This document shows, one piece after another, positions 30,392-41,155 of a stretch of DNA of 64,000 nucleotides. How positions within the stretch are numbered: position 1 is the stretch's first letter; each line of letters opens with the position of its first letter. The DNA lies in assembly GCA_030407315.1 (NCBI GenBank), contig JALQPE010000535.1, forward strand, positions 186,001 to 250,000, read 5' to 3'. Made by a program: the position numbers and the translations under genes. The notes below the pieces were generated by a model. That model was not told where the DNA came from, did no database searches, and saw nothing but the letters and a program-made list of their open reading frames with translations. This stretch comes from Asparagopsis taxiformis (Eukaryota > Rhodophyta > Florideophyceae > Bonnemaisoniales > Bonnemaisoniaceae).

Positions 30392-31861
30392 ATGGGTGTC
30401 GTCGCAGACACTGACCGAGCCAGACCCAGCCGCATCTACCACACCCATTCCCGGACCCGAGCGCCATTATTCCGTCCGACGCATCCGCACGAAAAGCGTC
30501 GCACCATTCGAACCCAAATTTCTGTTACACAAGTGCTCATTCTTACCACTGCACTGTTTGTCACCTTGTTCATTTCCCAGCAAAACATTACACCGCAGCA
30601 CCCCTATCCACACGTCGCCGGATCAGCACAAGCGACCCACCCTCATGTGGACGAGAAACACGTGCCCTCCATTGCCGAGCCTGTCCGTCACAATGTGCAG
30701 ACAGAACCGCAACCCGTCAGTGCCGTCCTCCAGATGAACCCGGACGTCTCGCGCGCCGCAAAGCAGCATGCGCCCGTGCACGTCGAGTCGCCGTCACAAC
30801 ATTCCGATGAGCAGAAGCAACAAGTGGCGTATCGAACCGATATGGCCGACGACTTGCACATGCAGAACAACAATCAACCACTTGTGTCGTTTCGGGACCC
30901 GACAAATGTGTCGTCATTTTCCCCGCGCACAGCGCTCAATTACTTCCATCTTCATAAGACGGGTGGTGTGTCCTTCAAAGAGCGACTCTTCGATTTCTTC
31001 ATGGATGACTCGAGACGCAACTCGCGCGGTAGAATGCCCGTCGTTCTAGACACCTGTTACGAGTCGGGTCCGGCGCGCCCCGCTCTTGGTATCGAAGCAA
31101 AGTGGTCCTGCGATTGGGGCCAAATGGCGAAAAAGACAGAGGCGGAGCGGAATAGTATTGATGTTGTTCTTGGTCATCAATATTGGGAAAAGGGAACTGA
31201 ATACTGGCTTCCCAGTCGTGATTTAAGGTATTTTACTGTGATGCGCCATCCTTTGCACAGGAAGATTTCTTTCTTCTATCATTTCTTCGTCAGGAATGCT
31301 GGTAGGGCTGAGGACGATGTTACTGTCGACGAGCTCATTCAGTTCATATTGGGCAAAAGCATGCCCGATTCTCCCCTTATACGAGATGCTGGTCCAGCAT
31401 ACTATGCGAGTCGACTGTCGTCTGATGGAATAAGCGGCTTTTCCAACACCAACCGCTTTGTGATTGAAAACGACAATGTCGACAAGACGGTTTCCAACTC
31501 CATTCAACGTCTTCGTCACAATTTCCTCTTCATTGGGTTGCAAACGCAAGAGAAAGCGTCGCTATGCATGTTGAAGGTTATGGTTAAGAAGTTTGCTATT
31601 GCGCAAGGTTTTGACAACATGCACGGGCTGAACGCGATTGCTGCGCCAAGGAAGCGAATGAACACAGGCTCGTATGCTCTTTCCGGTCGGTTATTGTGGC
31701 AGAAAATGTCGGAACAACAAAGAGAAGAGTACAAGTTTGTAGAGCGAGTTGACCTCGCGATTTACAAGGAGAGCGTCTCGATGTTTCATGAAATGACAAA
31801 GCGTTTTGGATGTTCTCATCTTGTGGACAATGAAGATGCAGATGACAACATCGCATTGTAA
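30392..31861 (+). CDS. Golgi-type sulfotransferase
   Basis: A 489-residue type II membrane protein. After a basic tail, one membrane segment (about residues 46-66, VTQVLILTTALFVTLFI) leads to a His/Pro/Gln-rich stem. The catalytic domain starts with the PAPS 5'-phosphosulfate loop NYFHLHKTGGVSFKERLF and has a 3'-phosphate-type motif YFTVMRHPLHRKISFFYHF, the pattern of the carbohydrate Sulfotransfer_2 superfamily. Such enzymes move sulfate from PAPS to glycans in the Golgi; in a red alga the natural candidate substrate is the sulfated galactan of the wall (inference). ATG 30392 places the anchor near the N-terminus. It converges with the hemerythrin-like gene, 244 bp between stops. Confidence 0.83.
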   Translation: MGVVADTDRARPSRIYHTHSRTRAPLFRPTHPHEKRRTIRTQISVTQVLILTTALFVTLFISQQNITPQHPYPHVAGSAQATHPHVDEKHVPSIAEPVRHNVQTEPQPVSAVLQMNPDVSRAAKQHAPVHVESPSQHSDEQKQQVAYRTDMADDLHMQNNNQPLVSFRDPTNVSSFSPRTALNYFHLHKTGGVSFKERLFDFFMDDSRRNSRGRMPVVLDTCYESGPARPALGIEAKWSCDWGQMAKKTEAERNSIDVVLGHQYWEKGTEYWLPSRDLRYFTVMRHPLHRKISFFYHFFVRNAGRAEDDVTVDELIQFILGKSMPDSPLIRDAGPAYYASRLSSDGISGFSNTNRFVIENDNVDKTVSNSIQRLRHNFLFIGLQTQEKASLCMLKVMVKKFAIAQGFDNMHGLNAIAAPRKRMNTGSYALSGRLLWQKMSEQQREEYKFVERVDLAIYKESVSMFHEMTKRFGCSHLVDNEDADDNIAL

Positions 31862-32105
31862 CTGTATGCTGACCTGATTGATGCCTGACGGCAATAAATA
31901 GTACATCGTTGCCGAGTTGTTTTCTGGACTAGGTCGACGAATTTACATTAAATAACGCAGCCAAGACCACTGTAGCTTATTTGTATTGGGCTGACTTTTC
32001 GAGGTTACAACTGGAACGGTCATAGTGTTTATTATTGCATTGATAAGCTTAGGAATATCAAATAGAGAAGAGCCGAAAATGGGGATGGATCAGTACGGAC
32101 ACTAT

Positions 32106-33236
32106 CTAAACATCTGTGAGCACCTCAATAACATCGTCATCCAAGCCAACAGCAGGAGTGGCCTGCGACCGGTTCTCTTCTGGCAGCTGAGTGGAGGCAC
32201 CATCCGCGATTGCAGCGGGAGCCGCAGCAGCAGAATCTTCTTCGTCATTGAGATCAATGTCACCGAGCATTTCCAGTGTCTGTTGAGCGTCTGTATTTGT
32301 ATCGTAGTGCTCCAGGAAGGTGTTCACGTTGAATCTTCTCTCATACTTGGAGGCTGCGGCGTCAAAGTAGCTTGCTAGACGCATGTGCGTTTCTTCTACC
32401 GTCTTGACATGTGCCCTGAAGATTTGGCGATCCTTCTCCTTCTTGATGTTGCGCACGATAAAGTCGGCACGTTTGGTACGACTCTCAATACATTGCATGA
32501 GCATGACAGCTAACACAGTACCGTGCGATTCCGAAAGTAGATAGTCGAAAAGTTTTCTCTCGAGTTTATCCTTTTCCTTTTGGCCGTTTCGCAGAGATTT
32601 CTTCAGTAACTTTGGAACAAACTTTTCCATGGCAGCGTAGTAATCCAACACGTTGGCGCCAAATTGGTCGAGCGCGTAACGAAGTGCATTTATCTTTGCA
32701 GAAGTCTCGCCAGTAGCCACATCGCGCGTCTTGCGGGCATTAGTGAGCAACTCTCGAATCTGTGCCTTGGCACTGCGACGGCCATGAATGGAGAGGAACT
32801 CGGGAAGGTATGCGGGGTTGCCATCGGCAGTCTTCGCTTTGCGGATGTTTGCATCGATGATGGGGTAGAGGAACTTGTCCTCGGCAGCAAGCGTAGCAGA
32901 AATGAAATAGTCAAGCGTCCCTAGCCAAGCGTACACACGGTCCAGATCAGCAGCGGCTACGTCGAGGTTGAGTTTTCCAAGGGCGTTGGCAATGGTGAAC
33001 GCATCATATAGTTGTCGCCTAACGGCATTGTGGGGAAGTGCTACCATATCCACATGCCATTTTTCACCGTAACGGCTGCCAAAGAAGCCGACTGCGGGCA
33101 TACGCGGGGCAGATTGCATAACGACTTTGGCGCGCTCCATTTCCTCTTCAGGGGTAAACTGCTGCTCGGGAGCATCGGCACAGTGCAAGTGAAGCGGGGC
33201 GGGCTCTATCTCGGGGTTCTTGGCGGTTTGAGACAT
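32106..33236 (-). CDS. Hemerythrin-like (HHE) domain protein
   Basis: A 376-residue helical protein. Residues about 65-140 look like a hemerythrin/HHE bundle: LPHNAVRRQLYDAF, then a loop and DYFISATLAAEDKFLYPII, then LSIHGRRSAKAQIREL and LDYYAAMEKFVPKLLKKSL. His, Glu and Asp ligand candidates are present, but the usual second His of the first HxxxE helix is not obvious, so iron binding is unproven. A second helical half (KLFDYLLSESHGTVLAVMLMQC onward) and an acidic, Ala-rich tail follow. Proteins of this type in algae are uncharacterised or act in redox or iron sensing. ATG 33236 (MSQTAKNPE) is the likely start. Confidence 0.65.
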   Translation of the reverse strand: MSQTAKNPEIEPAPLHLHCADAPEQQFTPEEEMERAKVVMQSAPRMPAVGFFGSRYGEKWHVDMVALPHNAVRRQLYDAFTIANALGKLNLDVAAADLDRVYAWLGTLDYFISATLAAEDKFLYPIIDANIRKAKTADGNPAYLPEFLSIHGRRSAKAQIRELLTNARKTRDVATGETSAKINALRYALDQFGANVLDYYAAMEKFVPKLLKKSLRNGQKEKDKLERKLFDYLLSESHGTVLAVMLMQCIESRTKRADFIVRNIKKEKDRQIFRAHVKTVEETHMRLASYFDAAASKYERRFNVNTFLEHYDTNTDAQQTLEMLGDIDLNDEEDSAAAAPAAIADGASTQLPEENRSQATPAVGLDDDVIEVLTDV

Positions 33237-34136
33237 CGTGTGAGTAAGGGGTGCGTGGTCGAAGCGGGAGTGCGGAGGTGGCGGTCGGAAGCAGTAGACA
33301 GACACCGGCAAGGAGCACTAGCATGAATAACACGCTTACATGCTGCTGTGCTGCACAATGCAGACAAGTGCTGCACTGCAAAGTATTATAACGGTCCAGT
33401 GTCAGGTCAGAAAGTTGGACGTCATGCGTATCATACGCTGTTTCACTGTAATCATATAATGTACAATACACATTTCACACGTTTCGTGGCCCACTGTACG
33501 TTTCGCTCCACATCGGCGCCACATGGAACCGTGCGATTAGATGATTGCGTTCTGAGAAATCACGCAGATATGTTACGTAGCAGCAACTTTCAAGGGTCTT
33601 TCCTGAGCAGTTGTATGCTTCTTCATGCACGCCGGTGCTTGCAAAATCTTCTGTTTTGCAGGACTTTAAATTAAATCCTCGGGAATTTCGCAAAAACTAC
33701 CCGCTTGGCCCAATAGCAGTGGTTATTTCCAAAATAGACCTATCAAATTTGAAAAAATTTTGATTTTGTCAAAATACTGATTTATCCTTCTACTACCGGG
33801 CTACAAGTAGGAAGTTTATGGGATTTTAGGGGGGCGCTTTTCTATTTATAAGATCGCTGATCTTTGAAGCGCTTGTGGGGATTACTTCAGTACAAAAGTT
33901 CGAGATGTAAAAACCTTTCGAAAAGAGCTTCAATTAGCCAAGTACTTTTCAACAAATCGTGTTGTCTTCAAAACCCCGCGCAGCCGTTACGTCACGGAAG
34001 TCATCTGGAGCTTCGACTCGTTGTAGTAGGTGTTTTGGGCTTGCCCCGCATTGACACGTGCTGCCACATGATTGGCCAAGTCTCAGCCCGGGACTCGCCA
34101 GTCAGGTAAGCCGTCCAGCTGCCCACGAGGCACACG
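33237..34136. other. Spacer between the last host gene and the retroelement pile
   Basis: About 900 bp. The first part holds the promoter of the hemerythrin-like gene. From about 33660 the sequence becomes AT-rich and has no coding frame. No repeat copy elsewhere in the window was recognised. Confidence 0.35.
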
Positions 34137-34754
34137 TGTAGGGCCCTCCCTCACTGTAAACTGCCTTACAGGTGAGCTGAGAGCTTACCGGACCTCGGGT
34201 CCACTATGACTGACCCATACGGGGTGATTTAGTTTGGCCGAGTGCCTTTACACTGTAAACTAGTAACATGTATTACACTACCTGTATTCTATGCAATGAT
34301 CTTGCACCTGCCGATCCGGCTACAACCAATACTATTGGACAACCAATTGGGTTCATGCAGCTCGCATGCACACCCTAATCACTAGCCATTAGTGTAGCTT
34401 TATTTAGACTAACTACTAGTACTTAAGCCCCTTTGACTAGTGGAGGGAGCCTAGCCTGAAAAGGTAACGTAAAGTTATTGGGACTTACGACCCCATTGAA
34501 ACAGCACCTCGCGGGCTTGCCGTTTATCTCAGTTCGAGATTCCCTCCTCATGAGACAACGCTCTCACCAGCTTCGTGGCTCTACATTTTACGTCCCTCGC
34601 TCCATCGATACGCCCAGCGCGCGAGCACCCCCCACTTAACGTGGAACATTGGCTTAGCTCCGTCGCGAAAGCAGCGTGAATCTTTTGGATTCGTTTGCTT
34701 TACCACTCATCTCGCTACCGAGGCTGGGGACCCTGTAGGCATCTAGCTACTACA
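34137..34754 (+). repeat. Probable 5' LTR of element D
   Basis: The segment ends ...CTACTACA just before TGGTCTCTCGACCTAGAAT (34757 on). That 19-mer also follows the LTR of element C, and a near copy follows LTR B, so it is taken as the tRNA primer-binding site. The left end at 34137 (TGTAGGG) is a guess from the TGTA...ACA rule; no second copy is available to confirm it. Confidence 0.45.
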
Positions 34755-34874
34755 TTGGTCTCTCGACCTAGAATCCTGAGATTCGTATCGCACTTTCGCA
34801 TAACACTCTGTGTGTCTTCCATAAAGCTGGTCCGCAGCATTGGCACTATACCACAGAGAAATTCTCCTGGTCAC

Positions 34875-35213
34875 TGAGGTGCGGAGTCTGGAAGCGAAAA
34901 TTCCGATGCGGGGTTATTCGAGGAAGGCGGAGCCGACTTCAGAGCGCTGCACGAAAGTGCCGACCAAATCTTCGCCGAGAAGATGACCATATTTAAAACT
35001 GGGTTTAGCTCAGTTGTGGAAGAGACGAAACAAAATCGTAAAAAGGACATTGTCCAGGCGACAGTATCCTCCACCATCGAACAGCTTGAACACAAGCTAG
35101 AGGAATTATGCCGTGACATCATGGATGAAATCCAGGTTGAATTTCTTTCCAAAGCATGGAAGAAGATCAAGAGTGATTTCCATCAACGGGTTTCCCACCT
35201 GGAGATTCAGGTT
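34875..35213 (+). pseudogene. Gag-like N-terminal fragment of element D
   Basis: An open helical frame (first ATG 34983) rich in Glu, Lys and Gln, for example TIEQLEHKLEELCRDIMDEI. It lies in the gag position downstream of the primer-binding site. It is cut off where the LTR of element A begins (TGTAGTATAC at 35214). No zinc knuckle or other motif remains. Confidence 0.45.
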
Positions 35214-35742
35214 TGTAGTATACGTGGCCAATTCGAAAATGGCAAATATTTACGATTTCCGCGGAATTCGAATTTCGGCGGACCCGAGCAATAACAGCAA
35301 TGTACGAACATTGCTGGCGCGTGCGCGCGCGCAACCGGCAAACGTGTGCAGCGAACGTACTGGCACGCGGCCAACGGACCAACGGGTCCCCACGTGCGAC
35401 CCACAAGGTCCTTTCCCATTCGGGGACGTTACGAGCAGTGTTTACACTGTAAAGCGATGCCATCGTGGCTAAATAGGTATTGGCATCGTGCCGGGAGGGA
35501 AAGGGGACAATTATCGATCGGGCAACGTGCTCTAGTCTACGACTGAATTCTACGTTACGTTTACGTTTTCGCCTAACGAGGCTTCGTCTCCGTCGAGCTG
35601 CGTACTCCCTACCCATTGCCACACGTGAGGCTGATCGCGTGTCGTGCCTACGGGCTTGGTTGAGAGCGCCTCCGGTGACGTGCCACCTCGTTCGTTGACG
35701 TAATCCTCGCGTGGATCGTTTCGTTGTGACGCCCGTGTCTAC
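35214..35742 (+). repeat. LTR of element A (B family), truncated by element C
   Basis: Closely similar to positions 37981-38516 of LTR B (long identical runs such as the CCCATTCGGGGACGTTACGA region). It begins TGTAGTATAC and stops at ...GTGTCTAC, exactly where LTR C (TGTGGTGC) starts. In LTR B the same point continues with TCGCTAACAT, so the remaining 135 or so bp are missing here. Confidence 0.85.
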
Positions 35743-36534
35743 TGTGGTGCAATTTATGCCGCTAACGCGAACGCGGGCTGAAGCGATATCGACGAGTTGA
35801 GTCCGCGTGCATCCGCGCTGAGTTAGTTAGTAAGCGAGCGTACGCGTGGCGAACCGATTACGTGTCACGGTGCACCTGCGCGAACGCGTGCGATTGCGAA
35901 CCCGGCGCCACGTGTAGCGATTTCTACGAATTTCCCTTTATTTCCCTTTTTTGGGTATTTTATGACGAAGGTCTTTTTCCCAAATATTTCCCTTTTTGCG
36001 TGCGAGCGAGCGGCCGCCGGCCGGCCACGGAAGGACAACCTGTCCTTTAGTAGTTAGCTATTAATGGTCGTTCAGCTTCGCACCTTACCAATAAACAGCC
36101 AGCATCTTCGCAGCTACGAGTTAAGCGTTTAGCGAATCGCGAGGACCGATTGCGTTGAAACGTTGCGTGCGGGTTGCTCACGATCGCCGACGTTCGCGTG
36201 CTCGCTGCGCATAAACCGATCGTCGAACCGCGTCGCACCGCGATAGCGCGCGTTGCGTCGCACGCCACTAGGCCAGGGATTTACGACCCCTGTGTTGATC
36301 GCGTTGTGCTCGAGTTTACTCGGTGATCTCACCCTGAGATCACGGCTTGCGCCGGCCCGCGAATCCCGTGTTGCGATCGTTCCCTACGCGTTCCGCCGTT
36401 GTACCACCCGTTCGCCAGCGCGACCGAGCGACGCGCGAAACGCAAGTTCAACCAGCGCGTTACGGTTCATCTCGCCCTGACACGGTTGCAATTCTAGAAC
36501 TCCCTAAGCGATCGCCACCCCGGCTGGTCCTACA
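35743..36534 (+). repeat. 5' LTR of element C
   Basis: A 792-bp TG...CA LTR, clearly similar along its length to the solo LTR at 44371-45180. It contains a polymeric T/C-rich part around 35925-36000 and ends TGGTCCTACA. The primer-binding-site-like TGGTCTCTCGACCTAGAAT begins 3 bp later at 36537. Confidence 0.88.
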
Positions 36535-37072
36535 ACTGGTCTCTCGACCTAGAATTGCGCGAACCGACGCGCGAACTCAGCGAAGCACAGAAACTCCACT
36601 TGGGGAAAACACGGGACGCTAAAACCTATCGCTTACTCTAATTTCCCCTTTTTCCGTTCGTCGTGCGCGACAGCGAGGGCGATTGACGCGTGCGCGCGTA
36701 TCGCTATCCCGGAAGCGGTGCTATAGCCTCTCTGGTTTGTATAACTACCCTACCTCTACTACGACGATTCGCCGCGCGGAACGACGCGATCGAGGACGCA
36801 GCGCGTGCGCGCGCTAGTTCGCAACCCTAACGCGGGTTCGGCGGTGCCGAAAATACTGGGTTCGCGGACGATCGAGACCCGTCTTTGCGCGTTCCGAGCG
36901 AGGAAGAAGCACTCCTGCGAGCGAACTCGTCCCCCTCACCCTTACTACGCGCGCCCGATACGCAGAAAATTTTCGGGAAGCGCTTCCCTTTTTACTCGCC
37001 AATTTTTCGACGCGCCGACGCGAGACTTCGACGCGCGCCAAATTCCCCTTTCTCCTTCCCCATCATCGATGA

Positions 37073-37127
37073 CGTCGCCTAGGGAAAAGGGAAAAGGGAT
37101 CCCTTTTTCCCTTTTCCCTAGGCGACG
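37073..37127. repeat. Large near-perfect hairpin in element C
   Basis: CGTCGCCTAGGGAAAAGGG on the left is mirrored on the right as its reverse complement around a GGGATCCC centre. The stem is about 27 bp with one extra T. It lies at the start of the gag frame of element C (ATG candidates 37069 and 37147). Confidence 0.85.
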
Positions 37128-37146
37128 ATCGAACGCAACCGCGCCG

Positions 37147-37980
37147 ATGGATCCATCCGCGCCCGAGCGATCGAACGCGCCGACCGAACCGCCGCCAGTC
37201 GCGTCGCAAACGCACGCAGTCGACGCGCTGGTCGCTTCACATATCCCTGACCCTACCGCTTCCCCGTGGCCGCCGTTACCGACGCAAGCGCTCGCGAGCA
37301 TTGACGACGACGCGCAAACGTCCGACGATGACGCCGCAACGAAGCGCGAGGCCGAGTTCCGCGTTTCCGACGTGCACGCTACACCGTCCGCAACGCTTTC
37401 GAGCTTGGTTCGACAAGTAGTGGACGACCCTACGTTCCAATGCATGGTCCAGGCTGAAGTGCGAGCTGCGGTGGACCGCGCTATCAAGGGCCAATCACGT
37501 GGATTGACGGCTCAGATGAGGGCGCAAGTCCACAACCTAATCGTCACTACGATGGACTCCCGCGAGGAGCGTAATATTGACCGCGCGAACGTCGCTGCGC
37601 GCGAAAACCGAACGCGAACCGCAACACGCGCGACTCCTACGAACTACGCGCGCAACGCGGATCCCGAAGGATGGCTGGAACTGGCGCGCCAGGACCTGTC
37701 ATTCGACGACCACCCGCGTTCAGATAGCGACGATGGACCCGTGCACCCCGGGCTGGTAGAGATCCAGCCGTTGAACGAGCTGTTCACACGCGCGCTTTCG
37801 TATCGCACGTATCGCTTGCGTAACACGGACCGCGCATTTAACCGAACAATTGCGAGCGAATTGGCTAACACCGCGAAAATGGTGCGCCATTCGATGCAAG
37901 GAGAGAATTTCACGGGCGCTGACGGAATCGCTGTGCTATCGTTCCTGAAATATTTCAAGAGCGCATGCGACGACACCGGC
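37147..37980 (+). pseudogene. Gag N-terminal part of element C, cut by LTR B
   Basis: From ATG 37147 (or 37069) the frame encodes a Pro/Ala/Ser-rich start and then a helical gag-like domain. A segment ALSYRTYRLRNTDRAF is recognisably related to VSYRMYRLNDVREHL in the gag of element B, so both belong to one retroelement family. The coding sequence stops making sense at 37981, where LTR B begins with TGTAGTATAC. No capsid end, zinc knuckle or pol of element C is found downstream. Confidence 0.7.
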
Positions 37981-38651
37981 TGTAGTATACGTGGCAATTC
38001 CGAAATTGCAAATATTTACGATTTCCGCGGAATTCGAATTTCGGCGGACACGACCGGCGACCGACAGCAATGCACGAACATTGCTGGCGCATGCGCGCGC
38101 GCAACCGGCACACGTGTGCAACGAACGTACTGGCAACGGCCAACAGACCAACGGGTCCCTACGTGCGACCCACAAGGTCCTTTCCCATTCGGGGACGTTA
38201 CGAGCAGTGTTTACACTGTAAAGCGATGCCATCGTGGCTAAATAGGTATTGGCATCGTGCCGGGAGGGAAAGGGGACAATTATCGAACGAGCGACGGCTC
38301 TAGTCTACGACTGACTTCTACGTTTTACGTTTACGTTTTCGCCTAACGAGGCTTCGTTTCCGTCGAGCTGCGCACTCCCTACCCATCGCCGCACGTGAGG
38401 CTGATCGCGTGTAGTGCCTACGGGCTTGGTTGAGAGCGCCTCCGGTGACGTGCCACCTCGTTTACTGAACGTAATCCTCGCGTGGATTGTTGCGTCGTGA
38501 CGCTCGTGTCTACTCGCTAACATATCTCTACCTTCTACCTTTCTACCTAACATACAGTCAAACACCAGCGGGTGGCACTGTTGTTTCGTTTCGTAAGGAC
38601 AGCGTGTCCACTAGCTCGTACCAGCTACTTCTAACGAACTATCGTTCCACA
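37981..38651 (+). repeat. 5' LTR of element B
   Basis: A 671-bp LTR, TGTAGTATAC...TTCCACA, followed at 38654 by the primer-binding-like TGGTCTTCCGACCTAGAAG. Its first 536 bp match LTR A. No matching 3' LTR was found downstream of pol in this window. Confidence 0.85.
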
Positions 38652-38749
38652 CTGGTCTTCCGACCTAGAAGTTGCTACGAGCATAACGACAACCAACGAG
38701 GTTGAGCTCTTTTACGTCAACGAAAGCTACGTGCTACAGACTACGGTCT

Positions 38750-41155
38750 ATGAATTACGCTGTGTCGAACCCCAGCGCGTCGCCCAGGCAACCGTTTCCA
38801 ACGTCAGCGGACGCCGAAGCCGACGTGGCCTTGTCAGCAGAAGCGATCTTCGCGACCGATCGATCTATCCCGCCGGATATCGAGGCGATCGGCCAGCTAC
38901 CACGTACGGTAAGCCCGTTTGAGTCCGTGAGTATGGACCCCGCAACGCGCGGTCAGCTCAACGAAGGGAACGTGACACCCACGGCACTTCGTGTAGTGTA
39001 CGAAGACCTTCGAGGTCACATCGAAAGGGCGAGCGACGCGGCCGTCGACGAAGCCGTAAGGCAGAGGCTCGGAGTCTCGGAGCGCGAAGCTCTTGCGTTA
39101 CGTGAACGCTCAGCGACCCTCGAACGGGAAAACGAAGATTTACGAAACCGCCTCTCCGCCGTGGAGGGAAGACTAGACTCGTTTGTCGTAGTATTAAACG
39201 AAATCGTCGCCGGACGTTCCGCTCCGCCGAGCGGAAGCGATCCGAATTACGAAGAAGGCTCGCGCGCCTATAACTCGCAATCCTCCCCGGCCGTTCCGGG
39301 AGGATACCCATCAACACCCGGTCCGACGACCCCGACAACGTACGGAAGGGGGGCGACAGTGCAACGAGCCATCGCCAACACCAACGAGACGCCACGAAGG
39401 CAATTGCGTTTTCACGATACGCCAGACCACGCGCGGTCGGCGGACGCAGCACGAGCTGCGCAATTCGATACGAGAGCTCCCCCACCACGTGATACGTACA
39501 TTCCGTGGCTGGGTACGTTCGGCACGACGGACACACGAGTCCACGAAAACGAACGTGCCGACGCGGTACGCTTACCAGGGAACGCCCTCGGACCCGTTTG
39601 CCACGCGTTGGCAGAGCACACGACAATGCTCGACGCATTTGCGAACGTGGTGTCGTACCGCATGTACCGACTTAACGATGTACGTGAACATCTCTACGTG
39701 AACGAGAGTCAAAGCGTACATAAGCTCAAACGTGAGCTAGAGGGACTTTTCCCTACGTTAAAGCTGTTCTCCGGCCGGAATCCGATTACGTTGCTCGGAT
39801 TCCTCGCCCAAATGCGTGATGGGTTCAGCACACTCGGAGTGTGCGAGGGAGTGGCAGTACGTGCGCTGCACTTCTTCCTCGAAGGGGACGCCCGACGGTT
39901 CTACGATTCCCAGTGCACGACTGGTGTGATCACGACTGATCCGACGAAGAGGTTCTCGTGGCCTCACGTGATCAACGCATTGATCAAACGATACCTGCAA
40001 GACGACGTGCTGCAGGAGGCCTACGAAAAGGTCACGATGATCACGCAGAGTCCTAACGAGGACGAGAATCAGTACGCTGATAGACTCGACACTGCCACGC
40101 GGGCATGCAACTACGTGTTTACGGATCGACTCCTCGTTCACCACTACGTACGTGGTTTACTGCCCTCGACGCGGGCAGCCGTGACGGAACGACTCCGGTC
40201 ACTCCCCGAACGAGAGAGGAACGACCTCACCGTTGTGAGACGATTGGCGACGGCCGAAGGAACGACCTTCCGTGCACGTACGGCAGCTGTCGCGTCAGCC
40301 GCGAAACCGAAAGTGCGGTTTCCGGTGAAGCCTACGTTGGCTATTTCCGACCACGAGTCGAGGAAGTTCGCGGACTACGGTGATTCCGCGTACTTACGTA
40401 ACGAACGGGCTAGCGAGCCCAGTTACCACGATGGTAACTCGAATACCCCCGCGAGGGATGATGACGACGTGTCGCTCGCTGCGGTTCACGTTGCTGAAAA
40501 TTTGGAGGCGATCCTCTTCACGAACGGGCCGCCGCCCAACGATACGAAAGCGGCAAACGAAAAGCTGGACGAGCTCGAAGCTCGATTGAACCGTCCATGC
40601 GAGGACGTACCGAAGCTCACGAGCGAGCAGACGCAATTGGCGCATTCCGTAATCCCGAATGATTACTGGACGCTATCGTGTTGGTCATGCCGCGAAGATG
40701 GCCACTCGACGTTTACGTGTCCGCGTCTGACGCCAGATCAACGGATCTTTTTCGCGTACAAGTACTACCTCTTCCACGTGAAGAGCAACCGACGTCAGGC
40801 TGAGTACTTTCGCCAACGAATGGCCAAACGAAACCAGGAACGACCTGGTGAGCGAGGGAACGTGACCTCGCGGAGGTATGGCACGCCGCCTACGATACTC
40901 CGAAACCCCAATCGTGACGGGGGAAGGCCCTTCGACAAGCGCCGCGGCGACTTTCGTAATGACCGACGTGACCCCCGCCCGTGGGCGAACGAACGAAATG
41001 GCCAGAGTAATGGCCGCAGCGGAGTCTACGTGACGACTTCCGCTGACGAAACACCACTCGAAGTGGAAACGAGTCACGATGACGAACGAGCTTCGTGGGC
41101 TCACGACGACGACGTGTCGAACGGCCTCGTGCCGGAAAACGACCAGGTGATGTAG
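38750..41155 (+). CDS. gag: Gag of Ty3/gypsy retrotransposon B
   Basis: An 801-residue gag from ATG 38750; the frame is open back to 38702. A Ser/Pro-rich start leads to a coiled coil (AVDEAVRQRLGVSEREALAL), then the capsid-like domain (LKRELEGLFPTLKLFSG, FLEGDARRFYDSQCTTG, LIKRYLQDDVLQEAYEKV, NEDENQYADRLDTATRACNY). A retroviral-type zinc knuckle CWSCREDGHSTFTC (C-x2-C-x4-H-x4-C) lies near residue 645. The tail is Arg/Asp-rich. It forms the particle and packages element RNA. The last 73 nt overlap the pol frame in -1 phase. The ORF is intact, so the element may be fairly young. Confidence 0.9.
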   Translation: MNYAVSNPSASPRQPFPTSADAEADVALSAEAIFATDRSIPPDIEAIGQLPRTVSPFESVSMDPATRGQLNEGNVTPTALRVVYEDLRGHIERASDAAVDEAVRQRLGVSEREALALRERSATLERENEDLRNRLSAVEGRLDSFVVVLNEIVAGRSAPPSGSDPNYEEGSRAYNSQSSPAVPGGYPSTPGPTTPTTYGRGATVQRAIANTNETPRRQLRFHDTPDHARSADAARAAQFDTRAPPPRDTYIPWLGTFGTTDTRVHENERADAVRLPGNALGPVCHALAEHTTMLDAFANVVSYRMYRLNDVREHLYVNESQSVHKLKRELEGLFPTLKLFSGRNPITLLGFLAQMRDGFSTLGVCEGVAVRALHFFLEGDARRFYDSQCTTGVITTDPTKRFSWPHVINALIKRYLQDDVLQEAYEKVTMITQSPNEDENQYADRLDTATRACNYVFTDRLLVHHYVRGLLPSTRAAVTERLRSLPERERNDLTVVRRLATAEGTTFRARTAAVASAAKPKVRFPVKPTLAISDHESRKFADYGDSAYLRNERASEPSYHDGNSNTPARDDDDVSLAAVHVAENLEAILFTNGPPPNDTKAANEKLDELEARLNRPCEDVPKLTSEQTQLAHSVIPNDYWTLSCWSCREDGHSTFTCPRLTPDQRIFFAYKYYLFHVKSNRRQAEYFRQRMAKRNQERPGERGNVTSRRYGTPPTILRNPNRDGGRPFDKRRGDFRNDRRDPRPWANERNGQSNGRSGVYVTTSADETPLEVETSHDDERASWAHDDDVSNGLVPENDQVM

